Assembly: GCF_000482505.1 (NCBI RefSeq)
Contig: NZ_KI519444.1
Span: 94,686-158,685 of the forward strand
Source of the DNA: Leptotrichia trevisanii DSM 22070
GTDB taxonomy: Bacteria > Fusobacteriota > Fusobacteriia > Fusobacteriales > Leptotrichiaceae
Direction: 5' to 3'
Length of the DNA: 64,000 nucleotides
Position numbers and translations under genes: made by a program. The notes under the pieces were generated by a model. That model was not told where the DNA came from. It saw only the letters and a list, made by a program, of their open reading frames with translations, and did no database searches. Positions 56,462 through 64,000 of this stretch are shown here, in pieces. Position 1 is the stretch's first letter, and each line of letters starts with the position of its first letter.

Positions 56462-56977
56462 TTACAATTCAATATCAAATTGATACCCATCATCAATAAG
56501 CGTATAATCAATATTATGAATTTGACATAATTTTAACACTTTGTCATTATCTCTCAAAACACTTTCCAATGTGCAATAACTATCATCTATCCGACTTTCA
56601 ACAACATTTGCATGTTTTTTTATATCATCAAAATGCTTATTAATGTAATTTTTACTCATAACCAGACAAATACATCTTATATTTTCTAAATATTCTTTTT
56701 CAAAATCTTTTTTCCAGTCAAACGAAATATAGCACCCTTCAACAATAAAATTCTGCTTATTTTCAATAGCCGTTTTTATCATTTCCGAAACAATTGGCCA
56801 TAACAAATCTGTTAATTCCTCATCACTGCTCATAGCCGTCAATTCGGTATGCCCACTTCGTATAAGCCCCATTTTTAAATGATCAATAGATAAATACGGA
56901 TACTTATATTTCTCAAGTAGGGTTTGTGCAAGTTTAGTTTTTCCAGTATGAGAAGCTCCCATTATTAAAATTATCAT
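56462..56977 (-). CDS. Small P-loop nucleoside/nucleotide kinase-like protein
   Basis: This 171-residue protein has a Walker A loop MGASHTGKTKLA near the start, DHLKMGLIRSGHTEL, which is typical of AK-like or zeta-toxin-like kinases, and IVEGCYISFDWKKDF. The substrate is unknown; proteins of this type are common in Firmicutes and Fusobacteriota and are often labelled adenylate-kinase-like. AGGAGG precedes the start. It lies nine bases after the TPR gene. Confidence 0.8.
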   Translation of the reverse strand: MIILIMGASHTGKTKLAQTLLEKYKYPYLSIDHLKMGLIRSGHTELTAMSSDEELTDLLWPIVSEMIKTAIENKQNFIVEGCYISFDWKKDFEKEYLENIRCICLVMSKNYINKHFDDIKKHANVVESRIDDSYCTLESVLRDNDKVLKLCQIHNIDYTLIDDGYQFDIEL

Positions 56978-56985
56978 TTTCCCTC

Positions 56986-58146
56986 CTAATTCTCATCAAT
57001 TATCAAATGTTGTGGACAATCAAGTAACCAACATTCATTTTCAAAAAACATAAATATTTCTACCTTAGGCTTAAAATCTGTATTCAATATTTTTTCCAGC
57101 ACTAAATTAATGTTTTTCAATTTCTGTTTTTCATCTTCTATCATTTCCAAAAGTTCTTCTTCCGTTGTATCTTTCCGATATTCTTCATCAGTCTTGATTT
57201 CTTTAATATTTTGAAAAATTTCTTTTTCAGCTTCTTTCAATATTTTGTCTATTTTCTCAAATTTATTCAATTGTTTCAAAGAATAAAGATACGGTGCCAT
57301 ATAATTTGCTTCTAAATTAAAATTAACATTCTCTGCATATTTACAATATTTTTCATAATTACCACATAAATAATATAAATCTTTTATATCACCATTATCA
57401 ATGGTGTTAAAACCTTCATACGTCAACCAATTCAAATATTTTTCATAATCTGTTTTCTCCAGCATTTCAAACTCTTTTATTTTTTCCAAAAGTTTTTCTA
57501 TATTTCCAGTATCTTTATTTCCTAAATAAATTTTACAAAGATCTCTGTAAAAATGATATTTAATATTGTCTAGATTCTCTATTAACAAATCATCTAAAAT
57601 TTTTTCAGCTTTTTTATATTCTTTATTTTGAATCAAAATCAGTGCATATCCATAACTGTATTTTGTTTTATCACTCATTTTGCAGGCAATTTCTATATTT
57701 TCAAGAGATTTTTGATATATTTTAGCATAAAAACAAATACCTGCAAGTCTGTAATAAATGTCTGCATTATTTGAATTAATTTTTATTGCTTTTTCAAGAT
57801 AATCAACAGCCTTTTCTTCCATACATCCCATATCTTCACACAAATAAGCCAAATCAGCATATATTCTAAACTTTTCATCTTCTGTCAAAATATCAAAATT
57901 CCTTTTCAAAAATGTTTCTAAAATTTCTATACCGTCGCATTTTCTACTCAAATAGCAAACTCCCGCCAACTGACAAACGACTGAAACATCCTCAGGATTT
58001 TTTGTGGTTTCTTTCAACAAGTATTTCCTATAATTTTCAAGTGCAGCATCATATTCTGTTCTATCTTCATTTCCCATTTTTTCCCATATTTTATAAATAT
58101 ATTTTTTCATACCTTCATTCAATTTAACTTCAATATCCAACTTCAT
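56986..58146 (-). CDS. TPR-repeat protein
   Basis: This 386-residue protein is made of TPR-like helix pairs, with the clearest at AVDYLEKAIKINSNNADIYYRLAGICFYA and KAEKILDDLLIENLDNIKYHFYRDL in part. No signal peptide is seen, so it is likely cytoplasmic. The ATG at 58146 has no spacing to GGGAG; a TTG two codons later (58140) would have better spacing. It is coupled to the kinase gene and both may act together. Confidence 0.75.
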   Translation of the reverse strand: MKLDIEVKLNEGMKKYIYKIWEKMGNEDRTEYDAALENYRKYLLKETTKNPEDVSVVCQLAGVCYLSRKCDGIEILETFLKRNFDILTEDEKFRIYADLAYLCEDMGCMEEKAVDYLEKAIKINSNNADIYYRLAGICFYAKIYQKSLENIEIACKMSDKTKYSYGYALILIQNKEYKKAEKILDDLLIENLDNIKYHFYRDLCKIYLGNKDTGNIEKLLEKIKEFEMLEKTDYEKYLNWLTYEGFNTIDNGDIKDLYYLCGNYEKYCKYAENVNFNLEANYMAPYLYSLKQLNKFEKIDKILKEAEKEIFQNIKEIKTDEEYRKDTTEEELLEMIEDEKQKLKNINLVLEKILNTDFKPKVEIFMFFENECWLLDCPQHLIIDEN

Positions 58147-58251
58147 CTCCCGATTTTTATTTTACACTTATTATAACATCTTTTGCCAAAACAAAAAAGG
58201 CTACAATTTTACTTGTAACCTGTATTCTTTCACAATTTATTTATTCTGCTT

Positions 58252-58527
58252 TTAAATTTCATAATGTATCCACATACTAATGATATTTATTCTTTTCTCT
58301 TCTTCTATAACTTCATACACTAGCCTGTGCTGTTTATTAATTCTTCTTGAATAGTAAAGTTTCAAATCTTTAGTTAAAATCTCATAGGACGGTGGTGTTT
58401 GAAAAGGATTTTTCTTTATAAGGTTTATTAATTTTTCCACATTATTTTTTAATGCTGGAAATTGCTTTATTTTCTCTTTATCCTTATTAGCTTTTTTCAA
58501 AATATAAATTTTGTATTCTTCTACCAT
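58252..58527 (-). CDS. yoeB: YoeB-family mRNA interferase toxin
   Basis: YoeB cleaves mRNA at the ribosomal A site. The 91-residue protein has LINLIKKNPFQTPPSYEILTKDLKLYYSRRINKQHRLVYEV in pieces, with the catalytic Glu/Arg/His pattern SRRI and HRLVYE, and IISMWIHYEI at the end, close to the family RxCHYH. The ATG overlaps the antitoxin stop by seven bases. Length is slightly above the standard 84-85 residues. Confidence 0.93.
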   Translation of the reverse strand: MVEEYKIYILKKANKDKEKIKQFPALKNNVEKLINLIKKNPFQTPPSYEILTKDLKLYYSRRINKQHRLVYEVIEEEKRINIISMWIHYEI

Positions 58528-58760
58528 TCAAAAGCCTCGTAATCTTCATCAGAAGCATTTTTTGCCGCTTCAATTTTTTCTTTCAATGTTGGATCTGATA
58601 ACAAGTATAGAGTTTCTAATAAACCATTATATTCAGCTTCGCTAATGATAATAGCATTTCCTTTTTTAGTATTCACATTGATAACATCATTATAATCAAT
58701 TGCCGACTCTAAATAAGAAAATAAATTTTTTCTCAAATTAGTTGCATTTGTATTTGTCAT
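58521..58760 (-). CDS. yefM: YefM/Phd-family antitoxin
   Basis: This 79-residue antitoxin has TNATNLRKNLFSYLESAIDYNDVINV and AIIISEAEYNGLLETLYLL, the Phd/YefM domain, followed by the toxin-binding helix. The start at 58760 is set by AAGGAGTG upstream. It would repress the pair and neutralise YoeB. Confidence 0.92.
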   Translation of the reverse strand: MTNTNATNLRKNLFSYLESAIDYNDVINVNTKKGNAIIISEAEYNGLLETLYLLSDPTLKEKIEAAKNASDEDYEAFEW

Positions 58761-58781
58761 AAAAATCACTCCTTCCATCTG

Positions 58782-58815
58782 TGTACACAATACAGTACAT
58801 CATCATAAAAGTCAA
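58782..58815 (-). promoter_or_regulatory. yefM-yoeB promoter and operator
   Basis: On the minus strand TTGACT (58810-58815), a 17-base spacer and TATTGT (58787-58792). The inverted TGTAC/GTACA arms at 58782-58786 and 58795-58799 flank the -10 box. This fits the known YefM operator core TGTACA. Confidence 0.75.
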
Positions 58816-58832
58816 GCAACTTTTTATAATTT

Positions 58833-60086
58833 CTATTTTTTTCTGCTTTTTATAATTTTCTCAACACTTTTAATAACTTCATAGTCATTTTCATATAATT
58901 CCACATTTTTTCCAATAGGAACATACCACAAAAATTTTGAGAAATAATCTTTCAGTTTTTTATCTGAAAAATCATAACCTTTCAACGCATAAGGATAATT
59001 TTTCATTATGTTCAGATCAGCATCAGAAATCTTCTTTAATTCATCTTCTTTTAATAATCTTGCGTTATAAGCTGCCTGCATCAAATCATCTGTATATCTA
59101 AAACCTTTTTCAGTTTTTTCAGGAAAATAATCCTCAAGGTTCAGATTACGTATTTCTCTTAATCTAAATTCATCTTTAGGACTGAAATCCTTTGTCTTGA
59201 AACGTAAATATCCTTTTTTTAATTTTGCATAAAGAACTCTACTTTTTACATTATCATCATATTTTTTATATCTGTAATCAATATTTCCTTCCCCAATTAA
59301 TTCCCAATCATATTTTTTATATCCGTAATCAATATTTCCTTCCCCAATTAATTCCCAATCCACTCTTTTTCCATTTTTCATCTTTATCTCCGGTATTTCA
59401 ATAAAAGCATTTCCTGGCTCGACAATCACTTCAAAATCATCCACTTTCTGATTTTTCCATTTTGAAATAGTCGTCCATACATAGTTAAAATCATTAGAAA
59501 TAGAACCCTCGATTCCACCATAATGATAGCTATGCTCAACTACATTTTCACCCTTCTTAAAATTTGCCTTGAAAAAATAAACATAGCTTTTTCTGTAATA
59601 ATCAGCATCCGCCTTTGCTTTTGCTTTATCATATTCCTTAAAATATTTCTTTATTTCTTCAAGCTGTTTAATATCTTTCGGAAGAAAATCTGTCAATTTA
59701 TATGTTTTCATACTTACATTTTTTCCATTTACAGAAGTTTTAAAATTTCTGAAATTATAATCTTCGTTTGCTTCTTCTCTGTTCTCTGGATCACTAAGCC
59801 ATTCTTCCTGTCCGCTTTCAGGTGTAATAAATCCAATATACCTCTCACCGGCCTCAGGACTGTCAAATACAAATTTTACAGTTACTGTCATTCCCTCTGC
59901 CATTCCATAGTCGGCTTTAACACTTTCCTTTTTAAAATGTATTTTTTCACTCTTTATGGCTATATCCGATACATTCATCGGAACAATATGTCCACCTTGC
60001 GATCTAAATTCATAATCATTTGCCAGTAAATTTACTCCAAATACGGATATTATACAAAATAATAAAAATATTTTGATTATTTTCAT
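58833..60086 (-). CDS. Exported protein with C-terminal YARHG domain (paralogue 1)
   Basis: This 417-residue protein has a signal peptide ending LLAND, a DUF4424-like beta-rich domain (IVPMNVSDIAIKSEKIHFKKE; VTVKFVFDSPEAGERYIGF) and a C-terminal YARHG domain (MKNYPYALKGYDFSDKKLKDYFSKFLWYVP in part). Residues about 257-290 contain an exact 17-residue duplication, DWELIGEGNIDYxYKKY twice, matching a 51-bp tandem repeat. The paralogue downstream-facing at 60144 has one copy. Role unknown; likely periplasmic or surface. Confidence 0.85.
   Translation of the reverse strand: MKIIKIFLLFCIISVFGVNLLANDYEFRSQGGHIVPMNVSDIAIKSEKIHFKKESVKADYGMAEGMTVTVKFVFDSPEAGERYIGFITPESGQEEWLSDPENREEANEDYNFRNFKTSVNGKNVSMKTYKLTDFLPKDIKQLEEIKKYFKEYDKAKAKADADYYRKSYVYFFKANFKKGENVVEHSYHYGGIEGSISNDFNYVWTTISKWKNQKVDDFEVIVEPGNAFIEIPEIKMKNGKRVDWELIGEGNIDYGYKKYDWELIGEGNIDYRYKKYDDNVKSRVLYAKLKKGYLRFKTKDFSPKDEFRLREIRNLNLEDYFPEKTEKGFRYTDDLMQAAYNARLLKEDELKKISDADLNIMKNYPYALKGYDFSDKKLKDYFSKFLWYVPIGKNVELYENDYEVIKSVEKIIKSRKK
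59256..59360. repeat. 51-bp tandem duplication inside the YARHG gene
   Basis: A period of 51 bases holds over 105 bases with one mismatch (59273 T against 59324 C). It preserves the frame and adds 17 residues. The single change shows the duplication is recent. Confidence 0.95.
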
Positions 60087-60143
60087 GACTATCATCTCAC
60101 TTTTTTCTAAACTTTTATAATCTTAAATAAATAATTTCTATAT

Positions 60144-61319
60144 TTATTTTTTCCTATTTTTTATAATCTTATCCACACTATTGATAACTTCATAGTCATC
60201 TTCTCCCAATTCTACATTTTTTCCAATTGGAATATACCACAAGAATTTTGAAAAATAATCTTTCAATTTTTTATCTGAAAAATCATAACCTGCCATTGCA
60301 TAAGGATAATTTCTCATTATTTTCAAGTCTTCATTAGTAAGTTCTTTAAATTCATCCGCTGGTAAATATTCCGCACGGTAAGCTGCTTGTGTTAAATCAT
60401 CTCTATATTTAAAGCCTTTTTCAGTTTTTTCAGGAAAAGCGTGATTACCATTTATATATGCTATTTCTACTAAGCTAAATTCATCTTTAGGCTCAAAATT
60501 TTTTGTCTTAAAATGCAAATATCCATTTTTTAATTTTGCATAAAGCATCCTATATTGTCCATCTCTATCATAATAATCTTTATATCCGTAATCAATATTC
60601 CCCTCTCCAACCAATTTCCACTCTATATTTTTTCCATTTTTCATTTTTATTTCAGGTATTGCAATCAAAGCACTTCCCGGCTCAACAATTACTTCAAAAT
60701 CATCCACTTTCTGATTTTTCCATTTTGAAATAGTCGTCCAAACATAGTTAAAATCATTAACTCCAACACCGCCACTTCCATCGTAACGATAACTATGCTC
60801 AACTACATTTTCACCCTTCTTAAAATTCGATTTAAAATAATAAACATAGCTTCTTTTATAGTAATCAGCTTCCTCTTTTGCCTTTTCTTCATCATATTCC
60901 TTAAAATATTTCTTCACTTCTTCAAGTTTCTTTACGTCCTTTGGAACAAAATCGGTTAGTCTATAGGAAACTGTGTTTACATTTTTCCCATTTACAACCG
61001 TTTTAAAATTTTTAAAATGATTTACTTCATCCCACTCATCATTCCCGCCTTCGGGCGTAATAAACCCAATATATTTCTCCCCAGCCTCAGGACTGTCAAA
61101 CACAAACCTAACAGTTACCACCATTTCACTCTCTAACCCATACTCACTCTTCACCTTTTCCAGCTTAAAATGCAGCTTCTCACTTTTTATAGCAATATCA
61201 GACATATTCATTGGCACAATATGCCCACCTTCCGAACCAAACTCCCAGTCATTTGCCAATAAATTCAATCCAATAAGAAACATTAAACAAAATAATAAAA
61301 ATACTCTGATTTTTTTCAT
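60144..61319 (-). CDS. Exported protein with C-terminal YARHG domain (paralogue 2)
   Basis: This 391-residue protein matches its neighbour along the whole length: signal peptide (LNLLAND), IVPMNMSDIAIKSEKLHF, FVFDSPEAGEKYIGFITPE, NDFNYVWTTISKWKNQKVDDF and the YARHG end YAMAGYDFSDKKLKDYF. It has a single copy of the EGNIDYGYKDY motif that is doubled in the paralogue. The start at 61319 has AGGAGTGG upstream; the GTG at 61328 overlaps that site. Tandem duplication is clear. Confidence 0.85.
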   Translation of the reverse strand: MKKIRVFLLFCLMFLIGLNLLANDWEFGSEGGHIVPMNMSDIAIKSEKLHFKLEKVKSEYGLESEMVVTVRFVFDSPEAGEKYIGFITPEGGNDEWDEVNHFKNFKTVVNGKNVNTVSYRLTDFVPKDVKKLEEVKKYFKEYDEEKAKEEADYYKRSYVYYFKSNFKKGENVVEHSYRYDGSGGVGVNDFNYVWTTISKWKNQKVDDFEVIVEPGSALIAIPEIKMKNGKNIEWKLVGEGNIDYGYKDYYDRDGQYRMLYAKLKNGYLHFKTKNFEPKDEFSLVEIAYINGNHAFPEKTEKGFKYRDDLTQAAYRAEYLPADEFKELTNEDLKIMRNYPYAMAGYDFSDKKLKDYFSKFLWYIPIGKNVELGEDDYEVINSVDKIIKNRKK

Positions 61320-61792
61320 AGCAACCACTCCTGTTTTTTATTAATTTTTTTGTTTTTCATTATAAATTATACCCTATATTAAATTTTAGTCAATATATTT
61401 AATTTTTATTTTTGAAAATATAAATCACAATATTATACTAAACCTCGTTTAAAAATAAGAATAAGTTTTTATAATAAGGTTAATTCATAATCATTCAATT
61501 AAATTGTTTTTTATTATTTTTTAGATATTTTGATTAATAGATATTTTTTCATATTATTATGCTTTTTCTTTATTTATTTTCGTAGGATTGCTCATTGCCG
61601 CAAATCCTTATCTTGCAGTAAAGATTTATCCTAATAATTAAAATTGTGGCAAGATTGTTATGCAATAACTGTTACAACTATTAATTTCAGAACTTTCAAT
61701 ATCAATATCTTCAAATTCTTTTAAAGCAGAAAATAAATTGAATTGAAAACTTAAAAATAATATTTTAAAAATTATTTTTTTAATTAGAATAT
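61320..61792. other. Gap with a decayed exported gene
   Basis: This 470-base gap holds the promoter region of the YARHG gene, plain AT-rich sequence at 61330-61560, and a broken coding stretch at 61570-61784. A short GC-richer inverted repeat, AGGATT and AAATCCT, lies near 61585-61609. Confidence 0.5.
61570..61784 (-). pseudogene. Remnant of a small exported protein gene
   Basis: A frame from an ATT at 61784 reads KKIIFKILFLSFQFNLFSA, a typical signal peptide with the ATG replaced by ATT, then ALKEFEDIDIESSEINSCNSYC and a stop at 61638. A shifted frame continues as LIIRINLYCKIRICGNEQSY to 61570. No ribosome binding site is present. I take it as a decayed gene, 13 bases after the DKNYY gene stop. 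Confidence 0.45.
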
Positions 61793-63325
61793 TTATTCAG
61801 TTATTTTACAATACTCATATTTATGATTTCTATCTTCCCCTTGCGAACTATACTCATTTTTCACTTTAAAATTTCTAGCGTCTGCACCATTAATTCTTTC
61901 TCCAAGGCAATAAACTTCTTTATCATCTTTTACATAATACTCATTCAAAACCTTCGTTTTATTAACATTCAATTTTTCTAATTTTTTTACTTTTTTAGAA
62001 AAGTCTGAATCTGAGATAAAATAAACATTGTGTTTATCTTTCGCATAAAATCCATTTAGTCCTTTCACATCGCTAATTGCCTCAAAAGTTTCTGCATCAC
62101 TAATTCCTTCTAATTTTTGCCCAATGTAATAGACATTGTGTTTATCTTTTAAAATAATATCAGTTATTGCTTTTGCACTATTTGAATCTGAATTTTCGAT
62201 TTTTTGTTCTCCATAATAAATATAATTCTTGTCTTTTCCATAATTTTCTGTCAATTCCTGAAAACTTGCGGCATCTGCACCTTCAACTTTCATATTGCCG
62301 TGATTGCTATTATAGTAGACAATTTTGTCATCTTTTAGGTAATTTTTCTTTATAACTCGAAATTTATCTGGATTTACTGGTAACTTTTCCACTGTAGTTG
62401 GCTTAGATACATTGTAAATATCTATAAAATATACACCTTTGTCATTTTTTACATAATCATTTCTCTCACCAATTAAGGAAAAATTTTTGGGACTTATATT
62501 TAAAGGCTCATCAATGTTATATACGTTGTTATCATCAATTTCCAAAAGTCCTATGACAGTTCTACCTTTTTGAGCCATATTTTCGCTTGGTTCTTTAGAT
62601 GTGTTTTTATTGACACCCTTCACTTTTTCCCCCTCTAAATAAAAACTGTTTTTATCTTTTGCATACCCGTCATTCAAAACTTCAAAACTTGAAATATCTG
62701 CTCCCTTTATTTTTCTGTTTTCAAAATAAATGCTATTTTTATCCTTTGCATAAGAATATCCTAGTTCTTCAAAAGTTTTAAAATCAGCTCCTTTTATTCT
62801 TTGAGCATCATTTAATACATAATAAATCCCATTTTTATCTCCGATATAACGGACACTATTTTTATCAGGCGAATTAAATACTTTTAAAGTGATAGAATCT
62901 ATCTTTTTTCTCAAGTTTTCGTTTTCAATAATAAATTCATCATCATCTTCTAGATAAATTCTATCTCCCATATTATAAACAAAATTTTTATCTTTAGAAA
63001 TATTTCCTTTAACAATCACAAAACTTGCTAAATCAGCTTCATATATTTCATTTTTCTCAAAATAAACCCTATCCTTATCCTTTCCATATTCACCATTTAT
63101 ATCCTGAAAAGTATCCATATCTGCTGGAAAATACTGAATATCCAATACTCTATAAAAATTCCCCTCCTTTTCAATTTCCCTAAAACTTTTTTTCACTTCT
63201 TCCAAATCAGAATAAGACTCATCTTGCCTATAATAAACTCTTCCATTCTTTTTAATATACTCTCCAAATCCAATATTTCCTAATAAAATTGCTAATACTA
63301 ACACTTTAAAAATATTCTTTTTCAT
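61793..63325 (-). CDS. Exported DKNYY-repeat protein
   Basis: This 510-residue protein has a signal peptide (about 1-21) and at least eight DKNYY-type repeats of about 35-45 residues, each shaped as YxKDKNxVYYxGxKIxGADxxSFExL, for instance YAKDKNSIYFENRKIKGAD. The repeats likely form a long beta solenoid on the cell surface. The function is unknown. AAGGAG precedes the start. The gene ends next to a decayed exported gene. Confidence 0.9.
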   Translation of the reverse strand: MKKNIFKVLVLAILLGNIGFGEYIKKNGRVYYRQDESYSDLEEVKKSFREIEKEGNFYRVLDIQYFPADMDTFQDINGEYGKDKDRVYFEKNEIYEADLASFVIVKGNISKDKNFVYNMGDRIYLEDDDEFIIENENLRKKIDSITLKVFNSPDKNSVRYIGDKNGIYYVLNDAQRIKGADFKTFEELGYSYAKDKNSIYFENRKIKGADISSFEVLNDGYAKDKNSFYLEGEKVKGVNKNTSKEPSENMAQKGRTVIGLLEIDDNNVYNIDEPLNISPKNFSLIGERNDYVKNDKGVYFIDIYNVSKPTTVEKLPVNPDKFRVIKKNYLKDDKIVYYNSNHGNMKVEGADAASFQELTENYGKDKNYIYYGEQKIENSDSNSAKAITDIILKDKHNVYYIGQKLEGISDAETFEAISDVKGLNGFYAKDKHNVYFISDSDFSKKVKKLEKLNVNKTKVLNEYYVKDDKEVYCLGERINGADARNFKVKNEYSSQGEDRNHKYEYCKITE

Positions 63326-63526
63326 AAAAAATACTTACTCCTTTTCATTTTTTTATTTTTCACTGCTAAATATTTCCTATCTTTAGCTATTTTTATATTC
63401 AAATATGTTTTATTCAACAAATTATACCACATTTTTTATTTTAAAGTCTTTTAAAATTTTAAAGTAAAAAAAATAAGAGCCTGAATACTCTTATTATACA
63501 TTAATATTATATTTTATAGAAGATGA

Positions 63527-63603
63527 TGGTGGGACTGGTGGGGATCGAACCCACAACCTACCGATTAAGAGTCGGTTGCTCTGACCAGTTGAGCTACAGT
63601 CCC
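63527..63603 (-). tRNA. tRNA-Lys (anticodon CTT)
   Basis: On the minus strand the acceptor GGGACTG pairs with CAGTCCC, the D arm has GCTCAACTGGTCAGAGC, the anticodon stem ACCGA/TCGGT holds the loop CTCTTAA (anticodon CTT, reading AAG), and the T arm has GTGGGTTCGATCCCCAC. CCA is encoded at the 3' end. It stands alone beside an insertion sequence. Confidence 0.97.
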
Positions 63604-63619
63604 ATATTGACTACGTTAA

Positions 63620-64000
63620 TTAGAATATCATAATTTTAAAAATTTGTCAATACCTTAATTTCAAAAAATAGGGTAATCGCATGTTAAAATTTTCTTTTTT
63701 AAAATAAATAATCTTATCCAAGTATAGTATAATAAAGAAAAAAGGAGTCGTGCCATGAAACTGGAAATATTGAATTTTTTTGAAAATTTGGAAGATACTA
63801 GAAAAAATAAAGGAAAAATGTATAAATTGAATGATGTCATCATAATGTCGATTTTTGCTATCCTGTCTGGCTGTAAGGATGCCACTGAAATTGAATATTT
63901 TCTTGATCTTAGGCAGGAATACTTCACTCAGTTGCTGGATTTAAAGCATGGAACACCTTCCCATGATACAATTTCGCATATTTTTAGAATCATAAAGCCG
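63620..64000 (+). mobile_element. Left part of an ISAs1-type insertion sequence
   Basis: The transposase start shows an insertion sequence that enters the window about 20-60 bases after the tRNA-Lys 5' end. The left terminal repeat probably lies in 63650-63690 (around TAGGGTAATCGCATG), but without the right end I cannot confirm it. Confidence 0.6.
63755..64000 (+). CDS. ISAs1-family transposase, N-terminal part, cut by window edge
   Basis: The 82 residues visible include FFENLEDTRKNKGKMYKLNDV, IIMSIFAILSGCKDATEIEYF and LKHGTPSHDTISHIFRIIKP, the N-terminal domain of ISAs1-type (H-repeat-associated) DDE transposases, with the family mark G-x-P-S-H-D-T. AAAGGAG precedes the ATG. The catalytic DDE part lies beyond the edge, so whether the element is intact is unknown. 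Confidence 0.9.
   Translation, partial: MKLEILNFFENLEDTRKNKGKMYKLNDVIIMSIFAILSGCKDATEIEYFLDLRQEYFTQLLDLKHGTPSHDTISHIFRIIKP

Noticed and set aside
56462..56464. Programmed read-through of the kinase stop
   Set aside because: TAA is the strongest stop, no recoding signal is visible, and the kinase already has a normal length.
59256..59360. CRISPR-like repeat
   Set aside because: There are only two head-to-tail copies, no spacers, and the repeat keeps the coding frame.

Overview
The window is AT-rich chromosomal DNA from a bacterium that I infer to be a member of the Fusobacteriota, most likely Leptotrichia or a close relative. The inference rests on very AT-biased codon use, strong AGGAGG-type ribosome binding sites, Gram-negative envelope genes (a LolCDE-type exporter, a LolA-like carrier, MreC, many lipobox proteins) mixed with Firmicute-like regulation (a CIRCE operator, an ArsR-type metal operator), and large families of small exported proteins. 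No rRNA, CRISPR array, replication origin or complete prophage is visible. One tRNA is present, and one insertion sequence is cut by the right edge.

Layout. 1-1.8 kb: an SMC/OLD-like ATPase overlapping a small TOPRIM-like protein, which together look like a two-gene defence module. 1.8-8.3 kb: exported and membrane proteins on the minus strand, including a cupin, a DUF1003 protein, a tandem pair of small secreted proteins and a tandem pair of large lipoproteins that share a promoter block. 8.5-20.9 kb: thrC, an AAA-ATPase/nuclease-like protein, recR, pyk, pfkA, a DUF4272 protein, a NUDIX hydrolase, a PHP phosphatase and an ABC-F ATPase. 20.9-21.9 kb: a gene-free repeat region rich in hairpins. 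21.9-32.4 kb: an SH3 protein; a probable operon of a Deg-like protease, a Lol-type permease and ATPase, dinB and cdd; a cluster with nrdR and a DivIC-like protein; then ptsN-like, recO, LolA-like and mreC. 32.6-44 kb: mvaS, an acetyltransferase, mvaA, groL/groS under CIRCE, lysC and hom, and a DXS-family gene. 44-45.4 kb: a decayed gene, an orphan HTH protein and mazEF. 45.5-52 kb: exported and membrane proteins of unknown role, including a YARHG lipoprotein and a MORN-like protein. 52.5-54.7 kb: a heavy-metal P-type ATPase with its own operator. 55-64 kb: purD, a small P-loop kinase, a TPR protein, yefM/yoeB, two YARHG paralogues, a DKNYY-repeat protein, tRNA-Lys and the start of an ISAs1-type transposase.

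How the genes work together. LysC, Hom and ThrC, in two separate loci, give three of the steps from aspartate to threonine; lysC also carries a strong internal start that could make a free regulatory subunit. MvaS and MvaA are the first committed steps of the mevalonate route, while a DXS-family enzyme sits 6 kb away. PfkA and Pyk are the two classic control points of glycolysis. The Lol-type exporter, LolA-like carrier and roughly ten exported proteins point to heavy investment in the outer envelope. The most unusual items are the edge ATPase/TOPRIM pair, the repeat region at 21 kb whose hairpin loops are mutually complementary, a palindrome with the core of a parS site inside the protease gene, the exact 51-bp duplication in a YARHG protein, and several decayed gene fragments in the larger gaps.
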